Source: Alphaproteobacteria bacterium (GTDB lineage Bacteria; Pseudomonadota; Alphaproteobacteria; Rhodobacterales; Rhodobacteraceae). Taken from it: 64,000 nt of DNA. The stretch lies in NCBI GenBank assembly GCA_030425145.1, contig JAUHVK010000002.1:124001-188000 (forward strand). Reading direction: 5' to 3'. Made by a program: the position numbers and the translations under genes. Of the stretch, positions 44,584 to 56,518 are shown one piece after another. How positions within the stretch are numbered: the first letter of the stretch is position 1; every line of letters starts with the position of its first letter. The notes beneath the pieces were generated by a model. It ran no database searches and was not told where the DNA came from. It saw nothing but the letters and a program-made list of their open reading frames with translations.

Positions 44584-44870
44584 TATTCCACCACCTTCGG
44601 CACTGCGAAAAAGCCCTCGCGGGCGTCGGGGGCGTTGGCCAGGATCTTGTCCTGCATACCGCCATCGGTCACAGCGTCCTTGCGGCGTTTGAGGCGCATC
44701 GGCTCGACGCTGACCATCGGCTCCACGCCTTCTACATCGACCTCGTTCAGCTGCTCGATGAAGCCGAGGATGTTGCTGAATTCCTGCGCGAGCGCGGGAA
44801 GAGCGTCATCTTCGACGCGAATGCGCGCAAGCTTGGCCACACGGGCGGCGGTTTCGATGTCAATGGACAT
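44583..44870 (-). CDS. gatC: Asp/Glu-tRNA amidotransferase subunit C
   Basis: 95 aa. [20 protein letters not shown] and the conserved [23 protein letters not shown] with C-terminal [12 protein letters not shown] are characteristic of GatC, which wraps around and stabilises GatA. It starts at the ATG at 44870 rather than further upstream. It is co-translated with gatA. Confidence 0.95.
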   Translation of the reverse strand: MSIDIETAARVAKLARIRVEDDALPALAQEFSNILGFIEQLNEVDVEGVEPMVSVEPMRLKRRKDAVTDGGMQDKILANAPDAREGFFAVPKVVE

Positions 44871-45021
44871 GAGGCGAGGTCCCCTCGGTTTCTGCAATCT
44901 GCGGATCTTTCGCTGCGTTTAGCTGTAGCCGGGAGTGGGTTCAAGTGGCGCAACGGCCGCTTCAACGTCGCGTGAACCTGTCGGGGCCCGACTTGGCCGA
45001 TGTAGCGACCCTGCTCGGGTG

Positions 45022-46185
45022 TCAGGTCTCGAAAACGGACAGTGGAAGCGTCAACGTGTGAACCACACCGGCGCTGTCCCAATTGCTGTCCAGCGCGCCG
45101 TTCATCTGCCGTTCGATTGTCGTCTCGATCAGCCGACTGCCAAAGCCCTTGCCTTTTGGTGGCTCAGAGATCGCGGGGCCGCCTTCTTCGTGCCAGCCGA
45201 TGCGAAACGCCTCATCCTGAACCATGCCTTTGATCGTGACCGCCCCTTCCGGCACCGAGAGTGCACCGTACTTTGCGGCATTGGTGGCCAGTTCGTGCAC
45301 CACCAACGCCAAGTCGGTGACAGCACGGCCCGAAAGCCAGAGTTCCGGCAGGTCGATGCGCACTTGGTTCGTCCCTGAGGTCAGATGCGGCTGCAAGAGC
45401 CGGTTGATCAGATCGTCCAATTCAAGCTTCTGAGTGTTGACCCGACCATCGGCCAAGGCCGGGCTGACCATAGAATGCGCCAAATCAAGCGCCGACAGAC
45501 GGCCCTGAAGCACGCGTGCCATGTCGATCGCGTTGTCGGCGGTGCGTGCGGTAAGCGCGATCATACCGCCCACGATGGAAAACAGGTTCTTGACCCGGTG
45601 GTTCATCTCGCGCGCCAGCGTCTCCATCGCATCGCGTTCATGGCGCAGAAGAAGTTCGGTTTCGACCATCCCGGCCAGATCGGTCATGACCTCGACATCG
45701 CGTTCGGACCATGTCCGGGGCGTGTCGGAAATGGCGCAGAACGATCCGATAGTCTGACCACCCGGTGCGTGGATCGGAACGCCCAAATAGGCGACCACAT
45801 CCATTTGCGACACAGCACCGTTCGACCTGAGCAAAGGGTGGTCGCGCGCGTCCGACACCGCAAGCGTGCGGTCATGCGCCACGACATACTGGCAGAAGGA
45901 ATGGCTCAGCGGGGTTTGGCGTGCTTCGGCCTCGGCCTCGCGCAGCCCGCACTGAGCCTTGAAGAACTGACGGCGGTCATCGACAAAAGAGGCGAGGCCC
46001 ACCGGCACGCCCAGCGCGGTTCTGGCCAAACGGGTTGCGCGGTCGAATACGTCTTCGGGGGGCGAATCCATGATACCGGTTTCGGCCAGTGCCAAGAGGC
46101 GCTCGGGATCGGACAGGCGATCTTCATGGCCCGGACGCGGCGCAGCGGGAAACTCTGAGATATCTTGTGACTTCTGAATATTCAC
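45022..46185 (-). CDS. GAF-domain sensor histidine kinase, HWE family
   Basis: About 387 aa. GAF domain at roughly residues 30-170 (LARTALGVPVGLASFVDDRR, then SHSFCQYVVAHD). The HWE dimerisation motif is LAREMNHRVKNLFSIVGGMI near 200, with the ATP site VVHELATNAAKYGALS near 300 and GFGSRLIE at the C-terminus. No membrane segments: a soluble sensor, possibly redox or light related via GAF. GTG at 46185 has GGGGGGAT upstream; another GTG lies 8 codons earlier. No response regulator is adjacent. Confidence 0.85.
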   Translation of the reverse strand: MNIQKSQDISEFPAAPRPGHEDRLSDPERLLALAETGIMDSPPEDVFDRATRLARTALGVPVGLASFVDDRRQFFKAQCGLREAEAEARQTPLSHSFCQYVVAHDRTLAVSDARDHPLLRSNGAVSQMDVVAYLGVPIHAPGGQTIGSFCAISDTPRTWSERDVEVMTDLAGMVETELLLRHERDAMETLAREMNHRVKNLFSIVGGMIALTARTADNAIDMARVLQGRLSALDLAHSMVSPALADGRVNTQKLELDDLINRLLQPHLTSGTNQVRIDLPELWLSGRAVTDLALVVHELATNAAKYGALSVPEGAVTIKGMVQDEAFRIGWHEEGGPAISEPPKGKGFGSRLIETTIERQMNGALDSNWDSAGVVHTLTLPLSVFET

Positions 46186-46586
46186 CCGCGCAGATCCCCC
46201 CGACACCACGAAAATTTTGACCCGACTTGCCGGAAGACTGCTCCGCCCTTGAGCACAGATATGTTCACTCTTTAATCCCGATCCCGGCGGGATCTTTGAA
46301 GATATGCGACAAATTCACCATAACTGCACAGACCAAGCTGCAAAAGGGAAAACCGCTTTGTGGATCGCGATAACGCGGATCAGCAAAGCACCGCCGAAGT
46401 GGATTGTCCCCCAGCCCGGCCGGTCACAAGCGCAAGGACAGATACACCACCCAACCCGGCGGGCCTGTGCCCGCAATCCTGGCATCAGATTTGTCCGAAT
46501 TTTCTCACATAGACCAAAATTCCGGTGCCCCTTCCCCACGGCGCACGCTGTGCTAGCCTTGGCGCAAACAGGAGGGAGGCTCTCAG
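46186..46586. other. 401-nt divergent gene-free region between kinase and hydrolase
   Basis: It contains a short palindrome GATCCC-GGC-GGGATC at 46280-46294 and, near the hydrolase start, the strong ribosome binding site AGGAGGGAGG (46570-46579). Short open frames present here lack plausible starts. No operator family or riboswitch was recognised; it must hold both divergent promoters. Confidence 0.6.
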
Positions 46587-47279
46587 ATGAACATCATTTG
46601 GCTTGGACATGGATCATTCCGCATCGAAATCGGCGATCAGGTGCTGCTGATCGACCCGTGGCTGAACGGCAATCCGATGATGGAGGGGCAGGATCACGAA
46701 GCCGCCCTTGCCGGAACAACGCACATCCTTGTCACCCACGGGCACTTCGACCACACGGCGGACATCGTGGAGGTGTCGAAAAAGACAGGCGCGCGGGTGT
46801 CGGGCATGGTGGAACTGGCGCAAGTGCTGCACGGGATGGGCGCGAACGAGGGCCATGCCTTCAACAAGGGCGGCACCATCACGCTGAGCAACGTAGCGGT
46901 CACAATGGTGCCGGCGTCACATTCCTCGTCGATGCAGGTCGGGTCCGAGAAGCGCTACATGGGGATGGAGACCGGCTTCATCCTGCGCGGCGATGGAAAG
47001 ACACTCTATTTCTCGGGTGATACGTCGATCATGGCCGATATGGATTGGATCGGGGATTACTACAAACCCGATATCGGTATCCTGTCGGCGGGTGGCTATT
47101 ACACGATGGACATGGCGGGCGTGGCTTATGCTGCGAAGCGGTATTTCAACTTCAAGACGCTGATCCCCTGCCACTACCGGACCTTCCCCGCGCTGGAGCA
47201 ATCCGCCGAAGGGCTGGTTCGCGCATTACCGGATGTGGATGTGATCGAACCGCAGGTGATGCAGGCGATCACCCTCTGA
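46587..47279 (+). CDS. UPF0173 metal-dependent hydrolase (MBL fold)
   Basis: 230 aa metallo-beta-lactamase-fold protein. Active site THGHFDHTADIVEV near residue 50 provides HxHxDH; further ligand regions are SHSSSM near 112 and FSGDTSIMADMDWIGD near 140. The UPF0173 family is broadly conserved, and its substrate is unknown. Strong SD. It is monocistronic and ends at a convergent array of hairpins. Confidence 0.9.
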   Translation: MNIIWLGHGSFRIEIGDQVLLIDPWLNGNPMMEGQDHEAALAGTTHILVTHGHFDHTADIVEVSKKTGARVSGMVELAQVLHGMGANEGHAFNKGGTITLSNVAVTMVPASHSSSMQVGSEKRYMGMETGFILRGDGKTLYFSGDTSIMADMDWIGDYYKPDIGILSAGGYYTMDMAGVAYAAKRYFNFKTLIPCHYRTFPALEQSAEGLVRALPDVDVIEPQVMQAITL

Positions 47280-47286
47280 GCTGGCG

Positions 47287-47354
47287 GGCAAGCCCGTTCG
47301 AACGGGCTTGCCGCAGATTCGAAACTGCAGGAAAGGCCCTTTGAGGGGCCTTCC
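47287..47354. terminator. Convergent hairpin array between hydrolase and metY
   Basis: The 78-nt gap between stops is nearly all stem-loop: a perfect 26-nt palindrome centred at GTTCGAAC (47287-47312), a small GCAG/CTGC hairpin, and GGAAAGGCCC-TTTGA-GGGGCCTTCC (47330-47354, one bulge). The last is only 3 nt from the metY stop. No long T run, so a bidirectional terminator or mRNA-end protector is inferred. Confidence 0.7.
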
Positions 47355-47357
47355 ACG

Positions 47358-48647
47358 TCAAATGGTGGCGTTCAACGCCTTGTTCAGATCGGCAATCAGG
47401 TCCGCCGGGTCTTCGATGCCGATGGAAATCCGCACCACGCTGGGTCCTGCGCCCGCTGCTTCCTGCTGTTCCGGTGTCAGCTGTCGGTGGGTGGTGGACG
47501 CCGAATGGATCACAAGGCTGCGCGTGTCGCCAAGGTTCGCCACGTGGCTGAAGATTTCGAGCGTATCGACGAATTTCACACAGGCGTCATAGCCACCCTT
47601 GAGTTTGACCGTGAACAGTCCGCCCGCCCCTTTTGGACAGATGCGCGCCACGCGGTCATTGTAGGGTGACGATGGCAGACCCGCATAGGTCACAGCCTCG
47701 ACCGCGTCGTGTGTTTCAAGCCAGCTTGCCACTTCCATCGCGTTTTCGACGTGCTTCTGCATCCGCAACGACAGGGTCTCGATCCCCATCAGCGTGTAAT
47801 GCGCCGCCTGCGGGTTCAGCGTCATGCCGAGGTCGCGCAGACCGATGGCGATACCGTGGAAGGTAAAGGCAAGCGGACCGAAGGTCTCGTGGAACTTGAG
47901 ACCGTGATAGGCCGGTTCCGGCGCACTGAGCGATGGGAACTTGTCAGAGGCGGACCAGTCGAACTTGCCGCTGTCCACCACGACGCCGCCTGTGACCGTG
48001 CCGTTGCCGGTCAGGTACTTGGTCATCGAATGCACAACGAGTGTGGCGCCATGTTCGATCGGGCGGCACAGGTACGGCGTGGCCGACGTGTTGTCGACGA
48101 TGAGCGGGATGCCCGCATCGTCGGAGATGGCCGAGATCGCGTCGAGATCGGTGATGTAGCCGCCGGGGTTGGCGATGGATTCGCAGAACACCGCGCGGGT
48201 GTCGTCGTTGATCGCTGCTTTCACCGCGTCGAGATCGTCGAAATCGACAAAGGTCGCGGACCAGCCGAAGCGTTTGATCGTCTGGCTGAACTGCGTGACC
48301 GTACCGCCGTAAAGACGGGTCGAGGCGACGATGTTCTTTCCTGGCCCCATCAGCGGGAACAGCGCCATGATCTGTGCCGCGTGACCCGAGGAGCAGCAGA
48401 CCGCACCGACACCGCCTTCGAGCGTCGCGAGCCGCTCCTGCAGCGCAGCGACGGTCGGGTTGGTCAGGCGGGAGTAGATGTAGCCCACTTCCTGAAGGTT
48501 GAAGAGCGCCGCCGCGTGATCGGCATCGCGGAACACGTAAGCGGTTGTCTGGTAGATCGGCACCTGCCGCGCGCCGGTGGCCGGATCAGGCCGCGCGCCG
48601 GCGTGGATTTGAAGCGTGTCGAAGCCGTAGCTCGGTCCGTCAGTCAT
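47358..48647 (-). CDS. metY: O-acetylhomoserine sulfhydrylase (aminocarboxypropyltransferase)
   Basis: 429 aa PLP-dependent Cys/Met-metabolism enzyme. Starts MTDGPSYGFDTLQIHAGARPDPATG style, with the PLP lysine in VVHSMTKYLTGNGTVTGG near residue 208, YSRLTNPTVAALQERLATLE near 60, and the GCSSGHAAQ-like CCSSGHAAQIMALF near 85. It makes homocysteine directly from O-acetylhomoserine and sulfide. The open frame extends far upstream but contains no plausible earlier start. The upstream divergent region has a 12-bp inverted repeat. Confidence 0.93.
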   Translation of the reverse strand: MTDGPSYGFDTLQIHAGARPDPATGARQVPIYQTTAYVFRDADHAAALFNLQEVGYIYSRLTNPTVAALQERLATLEGGVGAVCCSSGHAAQIMALFPLMGPGKNIVASTRLYGGTVTQFSQTIKRFGWSATFVDFDDLDAVKAAINDDTRAVFCESIANPGGYITDLDAISAISDDAGIPLIVDNTSATPYLCRPIEHGATLVVHSMTKYLTGNGTVTGGVVVDSGKFDWSASDKFPSLSAPEPAYHGLKFHETFGPLAFTFHGIAIGLRDLGMTLNPQAAHYTLMGIETLSLRMQKHVENAMEVASWLETHDAVEAVTYAGLPSSPYNDRVARICPKGAGGLFTVKLKGGYDACVKFVDTLEIFSHVANLGDTRSLVIHSASTTHRQLTPEQQEAAGAGPSVVRISIGIEDPADLIADLNKALNATI

Positions 48648-48764
48648 GGTTCTCTCCCCTTGGAACTGGTTGGTTACGCACAGGATTAGGGCATCACGAT
48701 GTGCCTCACAACTGTTGGTGTTTGCGAAAGAACGGGCGCCTGGGATGGAGTGGAGGTCCAAAGA

Positions 48765-48802
48765 ACAGAGTTTCGAAATATCTCCACCTATCGAAACTCT
48801 GT
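48765..48802. promoter_or_regulatory. Perfect 12-bp inverted repeat in divergent metY/quinone oxidoreductase promoter
   Basis: ACAGAGTTTCGA, 14-nt spacer, TCGAAACTCTGT. It sits 118 nt upstream of metY and 71 nt upstream of the quinone oxidoreductase start. There is no T run, so an operator or a leader hairpin is more likely than a terminator. No match to a known regulator motif was recognised. Confidence 0.75.
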
Positions 48803-48872
48803 CCCGCGACCTTGCAGAGCGCCCGCATTCTGCGACACAAAGAAGGCCAACCAGACAGGAGCCCACACTGCC

Positions 48873-49862
48873 ATGACGCTTCCCACCTCCATGACCGCTG
48901 TCGAAATCACCACCCATGGCGGGCCAGAGGTCTTGCAGCCCGTAACCGTCCCGGTGCCTGCCCCCAAGGCAGGTGAGATCCTGATCAAAGTTGCTTATGC
49001 CGGGGTCAACCGCCCCGATGCGCTGCAACGTGCGGGCCTCTACAACCCTCCGCCAGATGCCTCGCCCCTGCCCGGGCTTGAGGCCGCCGGCACCGTGGCG
49101 GCGGTTGGGCCAGATGTGACCCGTTGGAAGGTCGGGGATGCCGTGACCGCGCTGCTGCCCGGGGGTGGCTATGCAGAATACGTCACTACCTATGCCGATC
49201 ATGCGTTACCTGTTCCCGATGGCATGCCGATGGATCAGGCGGCCGCGCTCTGCGAGACATATTTTACCGTTTGGTCAAATGTGTTCCGGCGCGGTGGACT
49301 GAAGGCCGGAGAGCGGTTCCTGGTGCATGGTGGATCGAGCGGCATCGGCACGACCGCGATCCAACTGGCCACCCTGCGCGGCGCGCGGGTGTTCACCACC
49401 GCCGGGTCGGCGGACAAGTGCAACGCCTGTGTCGGTTTGGGCGCCGAGGCGGCCTGGAACTACCGCGAGGTGGATTTCGTCGATGCGATGCGCGCCGAGG
49501 GTGGTGCGGATGTGATCCTCGACATGGTGGGCGGCGATTACATCCCGCGCAACGTCAAGGCGCTGGCCGATGAAGGGCGACTGGTGCAGATCGCGTTCCT
49601 GCAAGGGCCGAGGGTCGAAATGAATTTCGTGCAGATGATGACGCGAAGGCTGACCCTGACCGGATCGACCCTGCGCCCACAATCGGTCGCCGCCAAAGCC
49701 GCCATTGCCCGCGACCTGGAGGCCGAGGTCTGGCCGCATCTGGCCTCAGGCCGTATTGCGCCAGTGATGGACAGCGAGTTTGCACTAGCGGATGCAGCAC
49801 AGGCCCATGCACGGATGGAAGGCTCCACCCATATCGGGAAGATCGTGCTGAAGGTGGGGTGA
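48873..49862 (+). CDS. NAD(P)H quinone oxidoreductase (PIG3/zeta-crystallin-like MDR)
   Basis: 329 aa zinc-free medium-chain reductase. KVAYAGVNRPDALQRAGLYN near residue 40, NADPH-binding HGGSSGIGTTAIQLATLRGA near 150, and FLQGPRVEMNFVQMMTRRLT as in TP53I3/PIG3 proteins. It reduces quinones by one electron. ATG at 48873 (MTLPTS) or 48891 (MTAVEIT). It is followed at once by an ACGACGGGC/GCCCGTCGT hairpin. Confidence 0.9.
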   Translation: MTLPTSMTAVEITTHGGPEVLQPVTVPVPAPKAGEILIKVAYAGVNRPDALQRAGLYNPPPDASPLPGLEAAGTVAAVGPDVTRWKVGDAVTALLPGGGYAEYVTTYADHALPVPDGMPMDQAAALCETYFTVWSNVFRRGGLKAGERFLVHGGSSGIGTTAIQLATLRGARVFTTAGSADKCNACVGLGAEAAWNYREVDFVDAMRAEGGADVILDMVGGDYIPRNVKALADEGRLVQIAFLQGPRVEMNFVQMMTRRLTLTGSTLRPQSVAAKAAIARDLEAEVWPHLASGRIAPVMDSEFALADAAQAHARMEGSTHIGKIVLKVG

Positions 49863-49883
49863 ACGACGGGCGTGGCCCGTCGT
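49863..49883. terminator. Hairpin directly after the quinone oxidoreductase stop
   Basis: ACGACGGGC-GTG-GCCCGTCGT begins on the nucleotide after the TGA, 32 nt before the convergent glpK stop. No T run follows. Likely an mRNA 3'-end structure. Confidence 0.6.
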
Positions 49884-49915
49884 ACCGCCGGGCTGACCGG
49901 ATCGGACCGAGCGCC

Positions 49916-51406
<1,491 letters not shown>

Positions 51407-51485
51407 GTGCGGCGGGCCTCCTCTGGTGACGTGTACTGTCCGCCCACTGTTTCAGGACGGCGGAAAAGGATCAAACGGGAAAGGG

Positions 51486-51523
51486 AAAAACGAAAATCGG
51501 GGCGCGCTGTTCGGCGCGCCCCG
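51486..51523 (-). terminator. Intrinsic terminator between glpV and glpK
   Basis: On the minus strand CGGGGCGCGC-CGAACA-GCGCGCCCCG (51498-51523), a 10-bp perfect stem followed by ATTTTCGTTTTT. It lies 14 nt after the glpV stop and 80 nt before the glpK start. Confidence 0.88.
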
Positions 51524-51536
51524 ACCTTAAGGCAGC

Positions 51537-53249
51537 TTACTGCCAGGACTTGATCAGCTCGTCATAAGAGACGGTCTGAGGCTCTTCGTCCTCGTTCTCG
51601 AGCTTGGGGTACGGTGCTCCCGGCTGGTCGAACCAGTACTGAGCATCCTGCTCTTCGTTCATGACCGGGCCAAGATCGCCCTGGACACCTGCACGCTCAA
51701 GACGCTCAAGCACGCGTTCCTGGTCGGCACAGAGTGCATCCAGTGCTTCCTGCGGGGTTTTCGCACCGGACATTGCGTCGCCGATGTTCTGCCACCACAG
51801 CTGGGCCAGCTTCGGGTAATCCGGAACGTTGGTGCCGGTCGGCGACCATGCGACACGTGCCGGGGAACGGTAGAATTCTACCAGACCACCCAGTTTGTCC
51901 GCACGTTCGGTGAAGCTGTCATGCTGCACTGTGGACTCGCGGATGAAGGTCAGACCCACATGGGACTTCTTCACGTCGACGGTCTTGGAGGTCACGAATT
52001 GCGCATAGAGCCATGCGGCCTTTGCACGGTCCACCGGGGTGGATTCCATGAGGGTCCAGCTGCCTGCGTCCTGGTAGCCGACCTTCTGGCCTTCTTTCCA
52101 GTACACGCCGTGCGGGCTGGGTGCCATGCGCCACTTGGGTGTGCCATCTTCGTTCATCACCGGCAGGCCGGGCTTCACGGTGTCGGCTGTAAACGCGGTA
52201 TACCAGAACATCTGCTGTGCGATGTTGCCCTGTGCAGGGATCGGGCCAGCTTCGGAGAAGGTCATACCAGCCGCTGCGGGCGGTGTGTACTTTTCCAGCC
52301 ATTCGATCGCTTTGGTCACAGCATAAACCGCTGCCGGCGAGTTCGTCGCACCGCCACGCGCCACGCAGGACCCGACGGGCTGCGAGTTCTCGTTCACGCG
52401 GATGCCCCATTCGTCAACCGGAAGGCCGTTGGGTTCACCAACGTCGCCCATGCCAGCCATGGACATCCACGCGTCAGTGTAACGCCAGCCAAGCGAGGGG
52501 TCTTTCTTACCGTAGTCCATGTTGCCAAAGACTTCGCCTTCAACACCCATGTGGCTCAGGTCACGGCCGGTGAAGAATTCGGCGATGTCTTCATAGGCAG
52601 ACCAGTTGACCGGAACGCCTAGGTCGTAGCCATAAGCGGCCTTGAAGTCTTCCTGGTTCTTGGGATCGTTGAACCAGTCGTAGCGGAACCAGTAGAGGTT
52701 CGCGAACTGCTGTGTCGGCAGCTGGTAAACCTTGCCATCCGGGCCGGTGGTGAAGCTGAGGCCAATGAAGTCGCTCAGATCCAGCGTCGGCAGGGTGACG
52801 TCTGCGCCCTCGCCCGCCATCCAGTCGGTCAGGTTGCGCACCTGCTGATAGCGCCAGTGGGTGCCGATCAGGTCAGAGTCGTTGATGTAGCCGTCGTAGA
52901 TGTTTTCACCCGACTGCATCTGGGTCTGGAGTTTTTCAACCACGTCGCCTTCGCCGATCAGGTCGTGTGTGACCTTGATGCCGGTGATGGCTTCGAACGC
53001 CGGTGCAAGCACCTGGCTTTCGTATTCATGCGTGGTGATCGTTTCGGACACGACCTTGATTTCCATTCCCTGGAACGGAGCCGCTGCATCCACGAAGAAC
53101 TGCATCTCCGCTTCCTGATCGGCCCGGCTCAGCGACGAGAGATCGCCGATCTCTGCATCGAGGAACGCGCGGGCCGCGTCCATGTCGGCAAAGGCCGGAC
53201 CCGCGAGGATCAGCAATGCCGCTGTTGAAGATTTCAGGTTCAAGTTCAT
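51537..53249 (-). CDS. glpV: Glycerol ABC transporter substrate-binding protein
   Basis: 570 aa, long for the family. Signal peptide MNLNLKSSTAALLILAGPAFA, then the SBP_bac_1 fold with EIKVVSETITTHEYESQVLA and HDLIGEGDVVEKLQTQMQSG. In rhizobia the equivalent protein feeds the GlpSTPQ transporter with glycerol. Good SD (AGGGGAGGTACCTA). It is the last transporter gene before the terminator that precedes glpK. Confidence 0.9.
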   Translation of the reverse strand: MNLNLKSSTAALLILAGPAFADMDAARAFLDAEIGDLSSLSRADQEAEMQFFVDAAAPFQGMEIKVVSETITTHEYESQVLAPAFEAITGIKVTHDLIGEGDVVEKLQTQMQSGENIYDGYINDSDLIGTHWRYQQVRNLTDWMAGEGADVTLPTLDLSDFIGLSFTTGPDGKVYQLPTQQFANLYWFRYDWFNDPKNQEDFKAAYGYDLGVPVNWSAYEDIAEFFTGRDLSHMGVEGEVFGNMDYGKKDPSLGWRYTDAWMSMAGMGDVGEPNGLPVDEWGIRVNENSQPVGSCVARGGATNSPAAVYAVTKAIEWLEKYTPPAAAGMTFSEAGPIPAQGNIAQQMFWYTAFTADTVKPGLPVMNEDGTPKWRMAPSPHGVYWKEGQKVGYQDAGSWTLMESTPVDRAKAAWLYAQFVTSKTVDVKKSHVGLTFIRESTVQHDSFTERADKLGGLVEFYRSPARVAWSPTGTNVPDYPKLAQLWWQNIGDAMSGAKTPQEALDALCADQERVLERLERAGVQGDLGPVMNEEQDAQYWFDQPGAPYPKLENEDEEPQTVSYDELIKSWQ

Positions 53250-53326
53250 TAGGTACCTCCCCTTTTTTGAGAACTTGTGTGAAGTGAGGTGATCCCCCGT
53301 TTCCGGGACATCACGGGCTTATTCGG

Positions 53327-53605
53327 TTACACCCAGCGGAAGACCGCCGCGGCGTAGAGCGCGCAGACGCCAAGCGCCCAGGGCTGGTTTTCGCCAACCA
53401 GTCCGAGCCAGGCGATGTTGATGAAAGCGCTGCCCAGAAGCGTGATGAACAAACGGTCACCACGCGTCGTTTCAATCCGCAGGATGCCCACGCGGGGCGT
53501 CTCTGGGAACTTGATTGCGAGGAACGTGAAGACGATCAGCAGGCTCGCGATGACCATGAAGAATATCGCGGTCGGCCATGTCCATGCCATCCATGAGAGA
53601 TCCAT
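53327..53605 (-). CDS. glpU: DUF2160 small membrane protein (GlpU-like)
   Basis: 92 aa with two to three membrane helices (FFMVIASLLIVFTFLAIK near residue 17, LGSAFINIAWLGLV near 57, and a C-terminal WALGVCALYAAAVFRWV). The family is linked to glycerol ABC operons; its role is not known. It lies between the glpQ and glpV genes, 64 and 77 nt away. Confidence 0.82.
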   Translation of the reverse strand: MDLSWMAWTWPTAIFFMVIASLLIVFTFLAIKFPETPRVGILRIETTRGDRLFITLLGSAFINIAWLGLVGENQPWALGVCALYAAAVFRWV

Positions 53606-53669
53606 CAGAGGGTCCTCCTGTTCGTATTGCGCCCGAGGGTGACGTAGGGATGGTTAATTTCTGGTTCCA

Positions 53670-54536
<867 letters not shown>

Positions 54537-54540
54537 CGCC

Positions 54541-55409
<869 letters not shown>

Positions 55410-55410
<1 letters not shown>

Positions 55411-56507
55411 CAGGCGGCCTCCCCCACGGATTGCGAGTGATCGGGCGCGATACGCCAGTCATTCACGTAGACGTTCACATGCGCCGGATCGAAGCTGACG
55501 CGGTTCATGTCGGCGCTGACATGATCGTCTTCACCGGCGATGATGTTGATGTCATGGCCTTCAAAGCTGGCACGGATGATCTTGTGGCGACCCACGTCCT
55601 CGATCCGGCGGATCGTGACTGGCAGCCCTTCGAATTGGCTGAGCTTTGCGAATTCCGGGCGAATGCCGATTTCGACCTTGCCGCTGCCCGGCTTGTACCC
55701 GCCCGCAAGCTGGATTGTCTGAGACCCGACCTGCGCAATGGTGCCCTCGACCTGCGCGGGCAGGACGTTCATGCCTGGTGAGCCGATGAAGTAGCCAACA
55801 AAGGTGTGTTCGGGCCGTTCGAATAGCTGTTCAGGCGTACCGATCTGCACGACGCGACCATCATACATGACAACCACCTTGTCAGCGAAGGTCAGCGCCT
55901 CGGTCTGGTCGTGGGTCACATAGATCATCGTGTGACCAAACTCGTGGTGCAGGGATTTAAGCTGCGTGCGCAACTCCCACTTCATATGCGGGTCGATCAC
56001 GGTCAGCGGCTCATCAAACAAGAGCGCGTTTACGTCCTTGCGAACCATCCCCCGACCCAGCGAGATTTTCTGCTTGGCATCTGCCGTCAGTCCGCGGGCC
56101 TTTTTCTTAAGCATGTGTTCCATGCCGATCATGCGCCCGATTTCCTGAACCCGAGCGGCGACGTAGGCTTCGTCATGGCCGCGATTGCGCAGCGGGAAGG
56201 CTAGATTATCCTGCACCGTCATGGTGTCGTAGACGACCGGGAACTGGAACACCTGCGCGATGTTGCGTTCGGCCGTCGGGGCCTGGGTCACGTCCTGTCC
56301 ATCGAACAGAATACGTCCCTGTGATGGATGAAGAAGGCCGGATATGATATTGAGAAGGGTGGATTTTCCGCAACCAGATGCGCCAAGAAGAGCGTAGGCC
56401 GCGCCGTCATCCCAATCATGGTTGAGTTCCTTGAGGGCGAAGTCGTCCTCGGAGGTCGGGTTGGGCACATAGGAATGCGCCAGGTTATCAAGTGTGATCT
56501 TTGCCAT
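55410..56507 (-). CDS. glpT: Glycerol ABC transporter ATPase (second subunit)
   Basis: 365 aa MalK-like ATPase. Walker A LGASGCGKSTLLN, the LSGGQ position reads LTADAKQKISLGRGMVRKD, so the usual signature is degenerate, and Walker B is LLFDEPLTVIDPH. A C-terminal TOBE domain is present. Being paired with GlpS, the transporter has a heterodimeric ATPase. The degenerate signature suggests asymmetric ATP sites. Confidence 0.9.
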
Positions 56508-56518
56508 GGTCCGTTTCC

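Noticed and set aside
43381-44922. 513-codon plus-strand frame antisense to gatA/gatC
   Set aside because: Antisense of clear gatA and gatC; no domain.
46304-46586. Open frames in the kinase/hydrolase divergent region
   Set aside because: No SD-supported start and biased composition; the region is better explained as promoters.
48648-48872. SAM-type riboswitch upstream of metY
   Set aside because: I looked for SAM-II and SAM/SAH consensus blocks on the minus strand and did not find them.
48648-49202. N-terminal extension of the metY frame
   Set aside because: Reading frame open by chance through the divergent promoter and the quinone oxidoreductase gene; metY homologues start at 48647.
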